From: Acidobacteriota bacterium
Lineage (GTDB): Bacteria; Acidobacteriota; Vicinamibacteria; Vicinamibacterales; CAVVIG01
Assembly (NCBI GenBank): GCA_018268955.1
Contig: JAFDVO010000029.1
Location: 16,244 to 80,243, forward strand
Direction: 5' to 3'
Length of the DNA stretch: 64,000 bases
Shown here: positions 42,701-52,350 of the stretch, piece after piece
Layout of the letters: every line of letters begins with the position of its first letter
Numbering within the stretch: the stretch's first letter is position 1
Program-made: the position numbers and the translations under genes
The notes under the pieces: generated by a model
Told to the model about the DNA's origin: nothing
Seen by the model: the letters and a program-made list of their open reading frames with translations, nothing else
Database searches by the model: none

Positions 42701-43168
42701 ATGAAACCACGTTTAGATGCAACGAGCGCGGATGTCGACTATTTCAATCCGTTTCAACTCAGGCGGCTCCTGCTGCTCGCATCAGGCGCCGCTTCTCGTC
42801 TGGCAGAAATCACCGATTTCGAAGAGGCGAGTCGGCTGCTTGTGGAGCTGAGCGCGGCGCGAGGTGAGCCAGAACAGGATCTCCTGGGCATTGCAGCGGC
42901 GCCGGCGACCTCGCTCAAGGAGTTGCGCCGGATCAAGAACCTCGCGAAAAGGATGCTGGACGATGCCCCGCAGGCCGCACAAGCTGCGGCGGCGAGGCTC
43001 TTGTACCACGTCGCCGTGGCCGCCGCCTTTGGTCGTTGTGCGGTGGACATTTCCAGTCGCCCACTGGCTGGCAGACAGGTGATGTACGAGCGCCTGGCGC
43101 TGGTGTTCTCTGGACAGCCGATTGCTAACGTGTTTCGGCATGCTGCAGACCGCATCGCCCGATTGTGA
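42701..43168 (+). CDS. All-helical protein of unknown function between sigma factor and kinase
   Basis: ATG follows AAGGGA; the GTG three bases upstream is also possible. The 155-aa product is almost entirely helical (FNPFQLRRLLLLASGAASRL, EEASRLLVELSAARGEPEQD, LKELRRIKNLAKRMLDDAPQ) with no membrane segment and no cysteine motif. Its place between the sigma and kinase genes suggests a regulatory partner, such as an anti-sigma or adaptor. This is inference only. Confidence 0.55.
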   Translation: MKPRLDATSADVDYFNPFQLRRLLLLASGAASRLAEITDFEEASRLLVELSAARGEPEQDLLGIAAAPATSLKELRRIKNLAKRMLDDAPQAAQAAAARLLYHVAVAAAFGRCAVDISSRPLAGRQVMYERLALVFSGQPIANVFRHAADRIARL

Positions 43169-43249
43169 TCTGCGAGGTCTGCTCTCGTAATTGCGGACTC
43201 GCCGGCGTATTGAGTCACTGACGGAAACCTCATCGACCAAGCTGTAGCC

Positions 43250-44359
43250 ATGGGACTGCTTCAGGAAGGCCAGATCATCCGTGGGACCTACGATGTCGAA
43301 CTCCTTCTGGGCGAAGGCGCGTTCGCCGAGGTCTATCGTGTCAAGCACCGGTTTCTCGGCCGGCAGGCGATGAAGGTCTTCAAGTTGATCGGGATGACTG
43401 TTGAAGAAACCGAGAAGATGCTCGACGAGCCGATCATGCTCTCCCGTATTGGACACCCCAATATCGTGAGGGTGTTCGATGCAAACGTAACAGAAACGTC
43501 GAGAGGCGTCTGCGGCTTCTTCACAATGGAGTACGTTGCCGGTGGCAACCTCGAGAAGTTCTGGCGCTCTCACGGCGCGCGGTTTGTACCAGTTGAGACC
43601 TCCGTTGAGGTGATGCGCCAGGTGTGCCGCGGTTTGGCAGTGGCGCACGGCGAAACGCCGCCAATCGTTCACCGCGACATCAAGCCACAGAACATTTTAG
43701 TCGGCTATGACGCGACTGGTCTGAATGCTCGAGTCAGCGACTTCGGCCTTGCAAAACGTGTCAATCCCTTGACGCTTATGGCCAGCGCACGAGGCACCAG
43801 AGTCTTCAAGTCTCCGGAAGCCCTTAGCGATTGGCAAAGCGACTCGTGTGCCGGCGACGTGTGGGCTCTCGGCATGACCCTGTACTTGCTCCTGACCGAT
43901 CGCCTACCCTTCTCCGACCAGGCCGACTTCGACGATGTCGACATGACGCGATTCGAGAAGCCGCTGATTCCACCCAGCCGCCTCAACGTGGAGGTCAATG
44001 CCGCGTTGGACGAAATCGTGTTTCGCGCACTCGCGATGGATCCCTCAGCTCGTTACCCCAGCGCGAAAGACTTGCTAGCTGACCTCATGAGATGGAGGCC
44101 CAAGCCACTCCAGCCCACCGGAAAGGACCGGGACGGTGGCCGCCCTTCAGACGTCTCGAAGAGCGCACTGGGAATGCACTCGCCTATCGATGCGCAGACG
44201 GGCAGGCGAATGGCGACAGATGCCGTGCGTCTCGCTCGTGAGAAGGGCCGGCTGGCCGAAGCCGCCGACCTCATGGAGGAGGCTTTCAACAAGTGGCCTG
44301 ACTTGCGCGACGAATACGAATATCAGGTGCGGGTCTGGCGTCGCGGTATCGCGATGTGA
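43250..44359 (+). CDS. Cytoplasmic serine/threonine protein kinase
   Basis: The 369-aa product has a complete Hanks kinase domain: LLGEGAFAEVYRVK, AMKVFK (K42), HRDIKPQNIL, DFGLAKR, and SPEAL in place of APE. Residues ~290-369 are a linker and a helical C-terminus (ATDAVRLAREKGRLAEAADL, MEEAFNKWPDLRDEYEYQVR), like one TPR. No membrane helix is present, unlike the other two kinases in the window. The next gene starts 7 bp later, so it is in one operon with the J-like protein, which could be a substrate. Confidence 0.9.
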   Translation: MGLLQEGQIIRGTYDVELLLGEGAFAEVYRVKHRFLGRQAMKVFKLIGMTVEETEKMLDEPIMLSRIGHPNIVRVFDANVTETSRGVCGFFTMEYVAGGNLEKFWRSHGARFVPVETSVEVMRQVCRGLAVAHGETPPIVHRDIKPQNILVGYDATGLNARVSDFGLAKRVNPLTLMASARGTRVFKSPEALSDWQSDSCAGDVWALGMTLYLLLTDRLPFSDQADFDDVDMTRFEKPLIPPSRLNVEVNAALDEIVFRALAMDPSARYPSAKDLLADLMRWRPKPLQPTGKDRDGGRPSDVSKSALGMHSPIDAQTGRRMATDAVRLAREKGRLAEAADLMEEAFNKWPDLRDEYEYQVRVWRRGIAM

Positions 44360-44366
44360 GGGTGAG

Positions 44367-45965
44367 ATGGGGGCGCTTGACACTGGGGCGACAAGCAGGC
44401 CACCGCGGCCAGCCGTTGATGTAGAGAGTGGTGTTCACGTGGACATCATGCCTTCTTTGTATCGCACTAACGCCTTTCGCGTGATCGGTTTGCCGGTAGA
44501 AGCCACACCGAAGGACATCCGGCGCAAGGCTGACATGTTGCGAATGAGTGAGACTCTCGGCACACCGGCGCCGCAGGGCCGCAGTCCTCTTCCATTGGAT
44601 GCGACGGCGACTGTCGACGAGGTTCGGGAAGCGCTGCAGCGACTACGCGATCCTGAACGCCGACTAGTCGAGGAGATTTTTTGGTTCTGGCCAGTCGAAC
44701 CCGGCCGCAGCGTCGACGATCCAGCGCTGACGGCGCTTGCGCAGGGTGATTTCAAGGAGGCATGCGCGATCTGGCGGGATACGGACGCCGGCGGCATCGG
44801 CCTTCACAATCTCGCTGTGCTCACGCATGCCTTGGCGCTTGATCATGAGCAGGATGCGACGAGAGAGAGTCTCACACTGAGTCCTACTGACCGCGTCAAT
44901 ATCAATAAGCTCTGGCGTCAAGCGTTTCTTGACTGGAACGCGGCGATCCGTGAGGAAGGTTTCTGGCAACGACTGACCCAACGGATTCACGAACTCGACG
45001 ACCCGCGGTTGACTTCGGCATCGGCAATAAAGATTCGTGGAGACTTACCGCTCGCCCTGCTATCGCTCAGTGCCAGACTAGCGGTTCAGGCCGGCGAGCA
45101 ACAGAACACCGCTGACGGCGCGCGCCATTTGGCCGTAATCAGAAACTCAGGTTTCGATGCAAGCACGTGTGTTGAGGCTCTTCGTGTCTCATTGGGATCC
45201 GTACGGCAGCGGATCCAGGCACTCTGTAGCACAGCGGAGACGGAGGCGGACGCGGATCCGGCCCATGCCGATCGAGTAACGACGCGCCTGCTGGACCAGG
45301 CCGCACCCCTCGTGTCCGTCATTGATTTTCTTCCAGCGGGCGACCCGATGCGCGACGGCACGCATGATCAACTGGCGCTCAGTGCCCTCGCGTGCCAGAT
45401 ACCATACGGCAACAAGAGTGGCGACTGGAAGGGATCGCTCGCTCTGCTTGAGCGCGTAATCGGGGTTGCCGTCAGCGACTCGGCTCGAGATCGCATTCAA
45501 CGCAACATCGATATCGTCACTGCCAATCTGGCACATGAACGAGAGATTGGCACATGCTGGTTCTGCGCGAACGACAAGCCTGACGAGCGGTCCAAGTTCG
45601 TCGTGAAGATGTACGGCGAGGTCGTTCACTCAGGAACGCGGGTGACGTGGCGAGTGCTGGATGTTGACGTTCCCCGCTGTAGGGGTTGCAAGAGAAAACA
45701 CAGCACCGCGGACTCCGTGGCCACGCTCGCGTTTCTGGCGCTGGCCATCACAGGGTTCAGTGTCTGTGGCGCCGGCAATGCGGAGGGGGCGGCTCTGGGC
45801 ATCGGCTGGGTATGCTTCTTTGGGGCCTTCGCTCTCTTCTCGATGGTCAAGCGGTCGATCTATGGCGGCATCAAAGCGATCGGCGCCGCGACGGCATTCC
45901 CTGCGGTCGAGAGACGCAGGAAGGACGGCTGGGCGGTCGGTGCCAAGCCGCCAGGAGTTGAGTGA
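44367..45965 (+). CDS. J-domain-like membrane protein with zinc ribbon
   Basis: The ATG at 44367 lies 7 bp after the kinase stop. The 532-aa product has a J-like start (NAFRVIGLPVEATPKDIRRK, then LRDPERRLVEEIFWFWP) but no HPD tripeptide. A long helical middle (~110-380) follows. A zinc ribbon has two CxxC pairs (CWFC near 390 and CRGC near 435), and two membrane helices (ATLAFLALAITGFSVCG and LGIGWVCFFGAFALFSMV) lie near the end. The J-like part, next to an Hsp70 and a GrpE-like gene, suggests a dedicated co-chaperone on the membrane. Without HPD it may recruit Hsp70 but not stimulate its ATPase. Confidence 0.65.
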   Translation: MGALDTGATSRPPRPAVDVESGVHVDIMPSLYRTNAFRVIGLPVEATPKDIRRKADMLRMSETLGTPAPQGRSPLPLDATATVDEVREALQRLRDPERRLVEEIFWFWPVEPGRSVDDPALTALAQGDFKEACAIWRDTDAGGIGLHNLAVLTHALALDHEQDATRESLTLSPTDRVNINKLWRQAFLDWNAAIREEGFWQRLTQRIHELDDPRLTSASAIKIRGDLPLALLSLSARLAVQAGEQQNTADGARHLAVIRNSGFDASTCVEALRVSLGSVRQRIQALCSTAETEADADPAHADRVTTRLLDQAAPLVSVIDFLPAGDPMRDGTHDQLALSALACQIPYGNKSGDWKGSLALLERVIGVAVSDSARDRIQRNIDIVTANLAHEREIGTCWFCANDKPDERSKFVVKMYGEVVHSGTRVTWRVLDVDVPRCRGCKRKHSTADSVATLAFLALAITGFSVCGAGNAEGAALGIGWVCFFGAFALFSMVKRSIYGGIKAIGAATAFPAVERRRKDGWAVGAKPPGVE

Positions 45966-45966
45966 C

Positions 45967-46488
45967 GTGAGGCTTCCTCCGAGTCTAAGACAGCTGATCC
46001 ATCCGCGCGAGTTTCGGATCGCGGCACCTGAGTGGCCTCGTGAACTGGCTGCGTTGATCGAGAGTCTCCAGCCCTTGGTCGATTCGGATGGTTCAGCTGC
46101 GACGGCGGCATCGCCCGACCCCGGATCGCTCGTGTTTCTTGCTGAGGTCGGCACCGGCCTCTGGCGGCTTCGCCAAAAGATGCTTCAACCGGGAACCGAC
46201 AGACCGCTCGAAGAGATGCGCCGGGTATACCGTCATCTCGAGTCTACGTGGGACGCACTGACAGAGGCGGGCGTTCAGATCCAGGACCACACGGACGAGC
46301 CCTTTCATTTTGGTCGGTCGATAAAGGTGATTTCGTATCAGCCAACGATGGGGATCACGCGCGAGAAGGTTCTTGAGACGATTCGGCCCACCGTTTATTT
46401 CAGAGGCACCCCGATCCAGATGGGTGAAGTCATCGTCGGCATCCCGGAACCGCCAAGTGAGAGCGCGGAACGTTTGTCACGCCAGTAG
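45967..46488 (+). CDS. GrpE-like nucleotide exchange factor (divergent)
   Basis: GTG one base after the J-like stop is chosen; longer frames lie in the upstream gene. The 173-aa product has helical N-terminal parts and the segment LRQKMLQPGTDRPLEEMRRV. The end is beta-rich and GrpE-like (DHTDEPFHFGRSIKVISYQP, ETIRPTVYFRGTPIQMGEVI), like the GrpE head domain that touches Hsp70. It is shorter and more divergent than housekeeping GrpE. Its stop overlaps the next GTG (TAGTG), so translation with the Hsp70 gene is probably coupled. Confidence 0.6.
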   Translation: MRLPPSLRQLIHPREFRIAAPEWPRELAALIESLQPLVDSDGSAATAASPDPGSLVFLAEVGTGLWRLRQKMLQPGTDRPLEEMRRVYRHLESTWDALTEAGVQIQDHTDEPFHFGRSIKVISYQPTMGITREKVLETIRPTVYFRGTPIQMGEVIVGIPEPPSESAERLSRQ

Positions 46489-49025
46489 TGGACGACGCTC
46501 AAGATCTCGACGAGAAAGGGCCTGGAGGCATCGTGAGAACGACAATCGATTTCGGAATCGACTTGGGAACGACAAATAGCACTATCGCTGTCAACAAGGG
46601 CGTCGACATCGAGGTGTTTAGAAACAACGAGGGTGCTGAAACAACACCGTCGGCCGTGTGGATCGACAAAGGGGGACAGCTAATCGTCGGGCGCAGGGCA
46701 TACGAGCGACTTGAATCGGACCCCGAGAACGCGGCCAGCGAATTCAAGCTCGGCATGGGTGCCGCTCGAGATCACAGTTTCGCGCGAAGCGGTCGACGTC
46801 TCAGTCCTCCTCAGTTGTCAGCTGAAGTGCTGAAATCGCTTAGAGCGGATGTTCGCCAGCGCATCGACGAGGATGTGCAGGCGGCGGTGATTACGGTGCC
46901 CGCCGCGTTCGAACTGCCCCAGTGCGAAGCAACGCAGGAAGCTGCACGGTGCGCTGGCTTCCGTGTGAGCCCTCTTCTGCAAGAGCCTGTGGCGGCCGCG
47001 CTCGCCTACGGGTATCAAAGTGACCGCGACAAAGTGTTCTGGCTTGTCTACGACCTGGGCGGCGGTACCTTTGACGCCGCGGTCGTACAGCTTCGCGACA
47101 ACAGCATTCAGGTCGTGAATCACGGCGGTGACAATCATCTTGGCGGAAAGCTGATCGACTGGGCGATCGTGGAGGACGTTTTGATTCCGGCGCTGTTGAA
47201 GGAGCGCCGTCTCACCGATTTTAGGCGGGGCAATCGGAAGTGGCTCGCTCCGATAGCGAAACTCAAGATGGCCGCGGAACAGGCTAAAATCCGCCTGTCC
47301 CGAGCAGAATCGACAGAAATCGCCATCGACTTCCTCTGCACCGATGACCGTAACGAACCTGTGTCTTTCGAATACCAGTTGACACAGCACGAACTCGAAC
47401 GGCTCGCGGAGCCATTCATCGTGCGTTCAATCAATGTCTGCCGCAATGTCCTGTCGGAGCGCCGGCTCGGGGCAGGCGACGTCGAGAAGGTGCTTCTCGT
47501 CGGCGGCCCTACCCTTACACCGTTCCTACGCACCCGCCTGGGTGAATCTCTCGGAATTCCGCTCGACTTCAGCAAGGATCCGTTGACTGTTGTCGCACGC
47601 GGTGCGGCCATTTTCGCCGGTACCCAAAGGCACGAGAGCGCGGCACCTGTCGTGGTGTCGGGCCAATACACGATTGTGCTTGATTACAAACCTGTGGGCG
47701 CGGATTTGGAGCCACTCTTGGGTGGTTCCGTGAAGCCCCCAGATGGAACACAACTGGAGGGCTTCACACTTGAGTTTTCCAACACCACTGCGCAACCAGT
47801 ATGGCGCAGCGGCAAGATTGGCCTCGCGCCTAGCGGCGCGTTCATGACCAACTTGTGGGCGGAGAAGGGGCGCAAGAATGTGTACACCATCGAGCTGTGC
47901 GACGCAGCGGGTCGACGTGTCGAGACCATCCCGAGCGAGTTGACATACACCGTGGGCCTTGATCTCTCGGACCCACCGCTTTTGCAGTCTGTTGGCGTGG
48001 CCCTCGTGAACAATGAGGTGGAATGGCTGTTGGAGAAAGGGGTATCCCTCCCAGCAAAGCGTCGAAAGATTCTCCGCACCGCGGTCGAAGTGCGTCGAGG
48101 CCAAGCAGGTCACGTCATTCGCATTCCCGTGTTGGAGGGCCACAACCGCCGGGCAGACCGAAATCGAGAAATCGGACGCCTCGAGATAAGCGCGTCGGAG
48201 GTGACGCGCGACGTCCCCGCCGGCAGTGAGGTCGAGTTCACGCTGAACATGGACAGCTCGCGGCTTCTACGCGCAAACGCGTTCGTGCACATTCTCAATC
48301 AAGAGTTCGAAAGAGTGCTCAGCTACGAGGATTATCGAAAGAAAGCAACTGACACCGCGGAACTGCGCCGAGACCTTGAGCGACAAAGACAGCGTCTTGA
48401 TGAGGCGCGGAACAAGACCCGGGAGACGGACGACGCCAGGGCCGCGCAGGCTCTTCAGCCGATCGACAGCGAGCGGATGATTCACGACGTCGAGGCTGCC
48501 TTGTCGGCGGCGCAGGGCGATCCAGATGCCGGCGACAAATGTGAGAAGCGGCTGCTCGACTTGCGATTAGCCATCGATCAGGTCGAAGAGGCCCTGGAAT
48601 GGCCTGCGCTCGTAGCGCGAGCGGAGAAGGAGATCGATGTCGAACGATCGATCATCAACGACATCGAGTACAAGGCAACGGCAGAGGAGAAGTCGGCCTT
48701 TGCGAAACTGGAGCGAGAAATTCGCAGCGCTTTCAGCACTCGTGACGCCGAACTCCTTCGCTTAAAAGTGGCGGAGATGGATCGACTCGGTCTTCTGATC
48801 GTGATCCGCCATCCAGGGTTCTGGGTGTCACGCCTTCAGCATCTGGAGCAGAGGAAACAGGAGATGGTCAATTCTGCACAGGCGGAGGCTTTTGTCGCGC
48901 AGGGCCGGAGGGCGATCGGTAACAACGATCTTGAAGCCCTCAAGGCGGCTGTGCAGCAGCTAGGGGGGCTGCTGCCCATGGGCGATCCGGATCGCGATCT
49001 GCGCGGATCGACTGTTACGAAGTAG
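46488..49025 (+). CDS. Hsp70/DnaK-family ATPase with long coiled-coil tail
   Basis: GTG at 46488 overlaps the upstream stop; GTG at 46533 with GGAGG is an alternative that starts nearer the fold. The ATPase domain is intact: FGIDLGTTNSTIAV, VITVPAAFELPQCEATQEAA, LVYDLGGGTFDAAVV and VLLVGGPTLTPFLRTRLGE. The substrate part (from ~400) is partly DnaK-like, but from ~600 the protein becomes long charged helices (RRDLERQRQRLDEARNKTRE, VEEALEWPALVARAEKEIDV) up to residue 845. DnaK is ~640 aa, so the extra ~200 residues replace the usual lid. It is the centre of the chaperone cluster. Confidence 0.88.
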   Translation: MDDAQDLDEKGPGGIVRTTIDFGIDLGTTNSTIAVNKGVDIEVFRNNEGAETTPSAVWIDKGGQLIVGRRAYERLESDPENAASEFKLGMGAARDHSFARSGRRLSPPQLSAEVLKSLRADVRQRIDEDVQAAVITVPAAFELPQCEATQEAARCAGFRVSPLLQEPVAAALAYGYQSDRDKVFWLVYDLGGGTFDAAVVQLRDNSIQVVNHGGDNHLGGKLIDWAIVEDVLIPALLKERRLTDFRRGNRKWLAPIAKLKMAAEQAKIRLSRAESTEIAIDFLCTDDRNEPVSFEYQLTQHELERLAEPFIVRSINVCRNVLSERRLGAGDVEKVLLVGGPTLTPFLRTRLGESLGIPLDFSKDPLTVVARGAAIFAGTQRHESAAPVVVSGQYTIVLDYKPVGADLEPLLGGSVKPPDGTQLEGFTLEFSNTTAQPVWRSGKIGLAPSGAFMTNLWAEKGRKNVYTIELCDAAGRRVETIPSELTYTVGLDLSDPPLLQSVGVALVNNEVEWLLEKGVSLPAKRRKILRTAVEVRRGQAGHVIRIPVLEGHNRRADRNREIGRLEISASEVTRDVPAGSEVEFTLNMDSSRLLRANAFVHILNQEFERVLSYEDYRKKATDTAELRRDLERQRQRLDEARNKTRETDDARAAQALQPIDSERMIHDVEAALSAAQGDPDAGDKCEKRLLDLRLAIDQVEEALEWPALVARAEKEIDVERSIINDIEYKATAEEKSAFAKLEREIRSAFSTRDAELLRLKVAEMDRLGLLIVIRHPGFWVSRLQHLEQRKQEMVNSAQAEAFVAQGRRAIGNNDLEALKAAVQQLGGLLPMGDPDRDLRGSTVTK

Positions 49026-49046
49026 GAAGCAGTCTGCGTTACGACG

Positions 49047-49940
49047 ATGGCTTTCACTGCGCCGACAGGAGACGAGCGACAGAACGTCGTCGCTACAGCG
49101 TGTTCGAGGCTGGCGCTTTGGCGGGCGACCGATCTTGCCAGGTGCGGGCGGTACGCTGAGGCGGAGGCTCTGCTTAATGGGCAGGAGTTCCCGACAAGGA
49201 CGCCGGCAGCGTTGGATTTGCTCGCACGCATCCGCGCTCAGCAAGGCCGGCTTACAGACGCCGAGGCCGACTGGCGGGAGGCGGCTCGGCTGGAACCGGC
49301 CAACAAGTCGTATCAGGCCTGCCTTAGGCGAATCACAGTCATACAGCGACGGCCGAGACGTTGGGTGGTGGCCTTAGCCACCGCGATTCTGATCGCAATC
49401 ATCGTTGTTGTGGCGACGCTGAAGAATGGAACATCAGTTGGCCAGTTAAAGGGGGTGGCCAACGATGTCTCAGACGTCACGACGGCGCCGCCCGCGGCGT
49501 CGGTTTCACCCAAGAAGGAGTTGCCGCTCGACCCGGCGCTTTCAATTCCTGGTGCCGTCGTGGAGAGGGGCGAGACCGAAACGGCGGTCGCGTTTCGGTT
49601 TGGGCTCTTTGTCGACGGGACTCGCCTGAAACCTGAGGCAAAGACAGCGTTGGACGCATTGGGGCGGCAACTCACTGCCGCTTCTGGCCCATTGGCGGTG
49701 ACGATTGTCGGGTTCACTGACGATCTGCCGGTTGCTCCCTGGTCTCGCTATCGAGACAACGCTGAGCTCGGGTTAGCCCGCGCAATGGCCGCATATTCCT
49801 ATCTGCGACAGGCAACCAGTGTCGACCCCCACGTCTTCACGTTACGAACTTCGGGCGCGGCTGATCCGTTGACGACACCCACTGCGAACGCACTTGATCG
49901 CAGGACGGTGGAGTTCAGGATTTCGCGGGGCAAGCGATGA
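49047..49940 (+). CDS. TPR - membrane helix - OmpA-C protein
   Basis: The 297-aa product has N-terminal helices of TPR type (ATDLARCGRYAEAEALLNGQ, LLARIRAQQGRLTDAEADWR) and then one membrane helix (VVALATAILIAIIVVVAT). A C-terminal OmpA-like domain follows: FGLFVDGTRLKPEAKTALDA, TIVGFTDD, NAELGLARAMAAYSYL and DRRTVEFRI. That domain usually binds peptidoglycan. The order places TPRs in the cytoplasm and OmpA-C outside, linking the chaperones to the cell wall. The Clp-like gene starts 26 bp downstream. Confidence 0.8.
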   Translation: MAFTAPTGDERQNVVATACSRLALWRATDLARCGRYAEAEALLNGQEFPTRTPAALDLLARIRAQQGRLTDAEADWREAARLEPANKSYQACLRRITVIQRRPRRWVVALATAILIAIIVVVATLKNGTSVGQLKGVANDVSDVTTAPPAASVSPKKELPLDPALSIPGAVVERGETETAVAFRFGLFVDGTRLKPEAKTALDALGRQLTAASGPLAVTIVGFTDDLPVAPWSRYRDNAELGLARAMAAYSYLRQATSVDPHVFTLRTSGAADPLTTPTANALDRRTVEFRISRGKR

Positions 49941-49965
49941 CGCGCGAGCTCATGGATGCGCCCCA

Positions 49966-52221
49966 ATGACCACGATCCTGCAGGATGAGTCGCTGCGTAC
50001 GACTGTGGCACTTGCGAGCGCCGAGGCCAGCGTGTCCGGAAGCGACACCGTCCTGCCTGCTCACGTGTTTCTCGCCCTTCTCAAGATCATCGACGGCGTG
50101 TTTCAAGAAGACGCGCGGAGGGCCGGGGTAAGTGGGGAGGGCATCGCCGCTGCAGAAGGCATCGCCAGCGAAGGCCGAGCGCTTTTAGGGCTTTCTGAAG
50201 AGCAATTGACGACGTTGAGGCGAACGGTCCGCCGAACCGTCCGGCCGGGTGAGTCATCTCGCGTGATGCGACCCGTCCAGTATTCGCTGTCCGTCACAGG
50301 CGTGTTCGATGAGGCTGCCAGACGTGCAATCGCCGAGAGTCGGACGGAGCTTAGTGCAATCGACCTCTTGCGAGTGTTGGTTCTGCATCCGCCACGCGAC
50401 ATCGCGATGTTCCTGTCTGGTGGCGAGCCTGTGCTGCAACCCCGGCGTGAGGCGATCCCGACACGCATGCCGGTCGACTTCGGCTTGCCAGTCCGAAATC
50501 TAACGGCGCTGGCGCGCGAACGACGGCTGGCTCCGGTTGTCGGACGTCGCAAAGAGCTAAAGGCGCTAGCGCGTTATCTTCAACGGACTACGAAACGCAA
50601 TGTGATGCTCATTGGAGAGGCAGGCGTCGGAAAGACCGCGGTGGTTGAGGGACTGGCTCAACTACTGACCGCTCAAGACGCGCCAGAATTCCTGCGATCC
50701 ATGTGCATTGTCCAAGTTGAAGTGGGGGACCTTGTTTCTGGCACAAGACATAGGGGAGACATGGAGGAACGGCTACGCCGGCTTCTGGACGCCGCCAGCA
50801 CCGATCCGAATCTAGTGCTGTTTCTCGACGAGATTCACCTAGTCATGCGCGCTGGCGCAGGCGACGGAGCACTCGATGTGGCGAACTTGCTCAAGCCCTC
50901 TCTGGCAAGCAGTGAGTTTCGTTGCATCGGCGCAACGACGGTCGAAGAATTCGAACGACACATTAGGGGAGATGCCGCCTTCCTTCGGCGCTTTCAGATT
51001 CTCCGTATCGGCGAACCGTCAGAGCAGGATTCGGTGGAAATGTGTCGTACGTGGGCGCGAAGGATTGAAGATGTTCAGCAGGTAGTGATCGAGCAGGAGG
51101 CGATCGAGGCTGCGGTTGCTCTGTCCGCGCGACTGATCCGCAATCGATCTCTCCCGGACAAAGCGATTGACCTTCTCGAGAATGCCGCCGCGGCGGCGAG
51201 GATTTCATCGCTGTCATTCGGCGTTACGACACTCACGAAAGAGCACCCACGCATTGGCCGCCGAGAGATTGAGGCGGCCCTGCACGAGCAGCATGGTGTT
51301 TCACCAGCTGCCGCGACGCTAGACTCGGGAATCGTCACGAAGGCTCTCCAAGCTGCGATTGTTGGGCAGGATGCCGCGGTCGCCGCCATCAGCCGCGTCG
51401 TGGGCACTTTGCGGCATCGTCCCTCCGGTCGCGTGGGCCCATTGGGCGTCCTGCTGTTCACGGGCGCTGACCATGTAGGAAAGACATTCACCGCTGAGCT
51501 TCTGAGCGACGCGCTGTTTGGGCGGCCGGTCGGCCGCTTCCAGCTAGGCGCGTTCAGCGATCGGCATGACATCTCCCGTCTGATCGGTGCGGCACCAGGA
51601 TTCATTGGGCATGATCGATCTGGCACTCTGTTTCAGTTCACAGAACGGAATCCGCAGGGCCTCATTCTCCTTAGCTCGTGGAACAAGGCCGATCCGGTTG
51701 TTCAAGACTATTTTTTCCAAATCTTCGAGACCGGCGAAGGAACGGATTCTCGTGGGCGTAGGACGGACTTCCGGCCGTATTTGTTTGTCATAACGGTCGA
51801 CGTGATCTCTCGGGGCATCCTTGTTGACCGTGCAATTGGATTTGGCGCGAAGGAGCAAATCACGCTCGAGGAGTCAGAAGTCCTTGCTGCGCACGCCGGC
51901 CGTGACATCCTCTGCCGCGTGGACGGAGTGATTCCCTTCAGGACCCTCACGGAACTCGACTATCGTGAACTGTTGACGCGCCGTCTGGAGGCTCTGGCTC
52001 AGGAGCTTCGCGCTCGCGCGGCGATCGCACTCAGGATTTCCGATGCGGCACTCGAACATCTCTTTCGCGCATGCGTCGATGAGCGCAAAGGACCGCGATC
52101 GTTCTTTGGAGAGCTTGATCGACTCCTGGTGGCGCCGATATACGCCCAGCTGCAGGCTTCGAACGCTAGCAACAGGATTCATGTCGACGTGGCGGAAGGG
52201 GACTTGGTGTTTGCTGGCTGA
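49966..52221 (+). CDS. ClpA/B-like double AAA+ ATPase with a degenerate second ring
   Basis: ATG 49966 is chosen because the frame upstream lies inside the OmpA gene. The 751-aa product has an N-domain (~1-165). AAA-1 has Walker A GEAGVGKT (217-224) and Walker B LVLFLDE (283-289). AAA-2 has Walker A GADHVGKT (500-507). There is no middle coiled-coil domain, so it resembles ClpA or ClpC rather than ClpB. In AAA-2 the Walker B acidic pair is Ser-Ser (LILLSSWNKAD, 566-576), so that ring should not hydrolyse ATP. The AAA-1 pore loop reads RHRG instead of KYRG; the AAA-2 pore loop is GFIG. It probably works with the Hsp70 set. Confidence 0.88.
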   Translation: MTTILQDESLRTTVALASAEASVSGSDTVLPAHVFLALLKIIDGVFQEDARRAGVSGEGIAAAEGIASEGRALLGLSEEQLTTLRRTVRRTVRPGESSRVMRPVQYSLSVTGVFDEAARRAIAESRTELSAIDLLRVLVLHPPRDIAMFLSGGEPVLQPRREAIPTRMPVDFGLPVRNLTALARERRLAPVVGRRKELKALARYLQRTTKRNVMLIGEAGVGKTAVVEGLAQLLTAQDAPEFLRSMCIVQVEVGDLVSGTRHRGDMEERLRRLLDAASTDPNLVLFLDEIHLVMRAGAGDGALDVANLLKPSLASSEFRCIGATTVEEFERHIRGDAAFLRRFQILRIGEPSEQDSVEMCRTWARRIEDVQQVVIEQEAIEAAVALSARLIRNRSLPDKAIDLLENAAAAARISSLSFGVTTLTKEHPRIGRREIEAALHEQHGVSPAAATLDSGIVTKALQAAIVGQDAAVAAISRVVGTLRHRPSGRVGPLGVLLFTGADHVGKTFTAELLSDALFGRPVGRFQLGAFSDRHDISRLIGAAPGFIGHDRSGTLFQFTERNPQGLILLSSWNKADPVVQDYFFQIFETGEGTDSRGRRTDFRPYLFVITVDVISRGILVDRAIGFGAKEQITLEESEVLAAHAGRDILCRVDGVIPFRTLTELDYRELLTRRLEALAQELRARAAIALRISDAALEHLFRACVDERKGPRSFFGELDRLLVAPIYAQLQASNASNRIHVDVAEGDLVFAG

Positions 52222-52350
52222 CTCGGCGGAGCCTCGGCGCGGCGGTAGGAGGCGGTTTGGGAGGTCCCGGCATGTTGCAATTCGGTCTTCGAGTATTAGC
52301 CGGCTTCCGACGTATTGAGACATGTTGGGCACTGCACACGAGCGTTCGTC

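Noticed and set aside
41900..52221. Type VI secretion cluster (Clp-like ATPase, OmpA-domain protein, Hanks kinase)
   Set aside because: No sheath, tube, baseplate or VgrG genes are present, and the Clp-like protein stands with Hsp70, J-like and GrpE-like genes.
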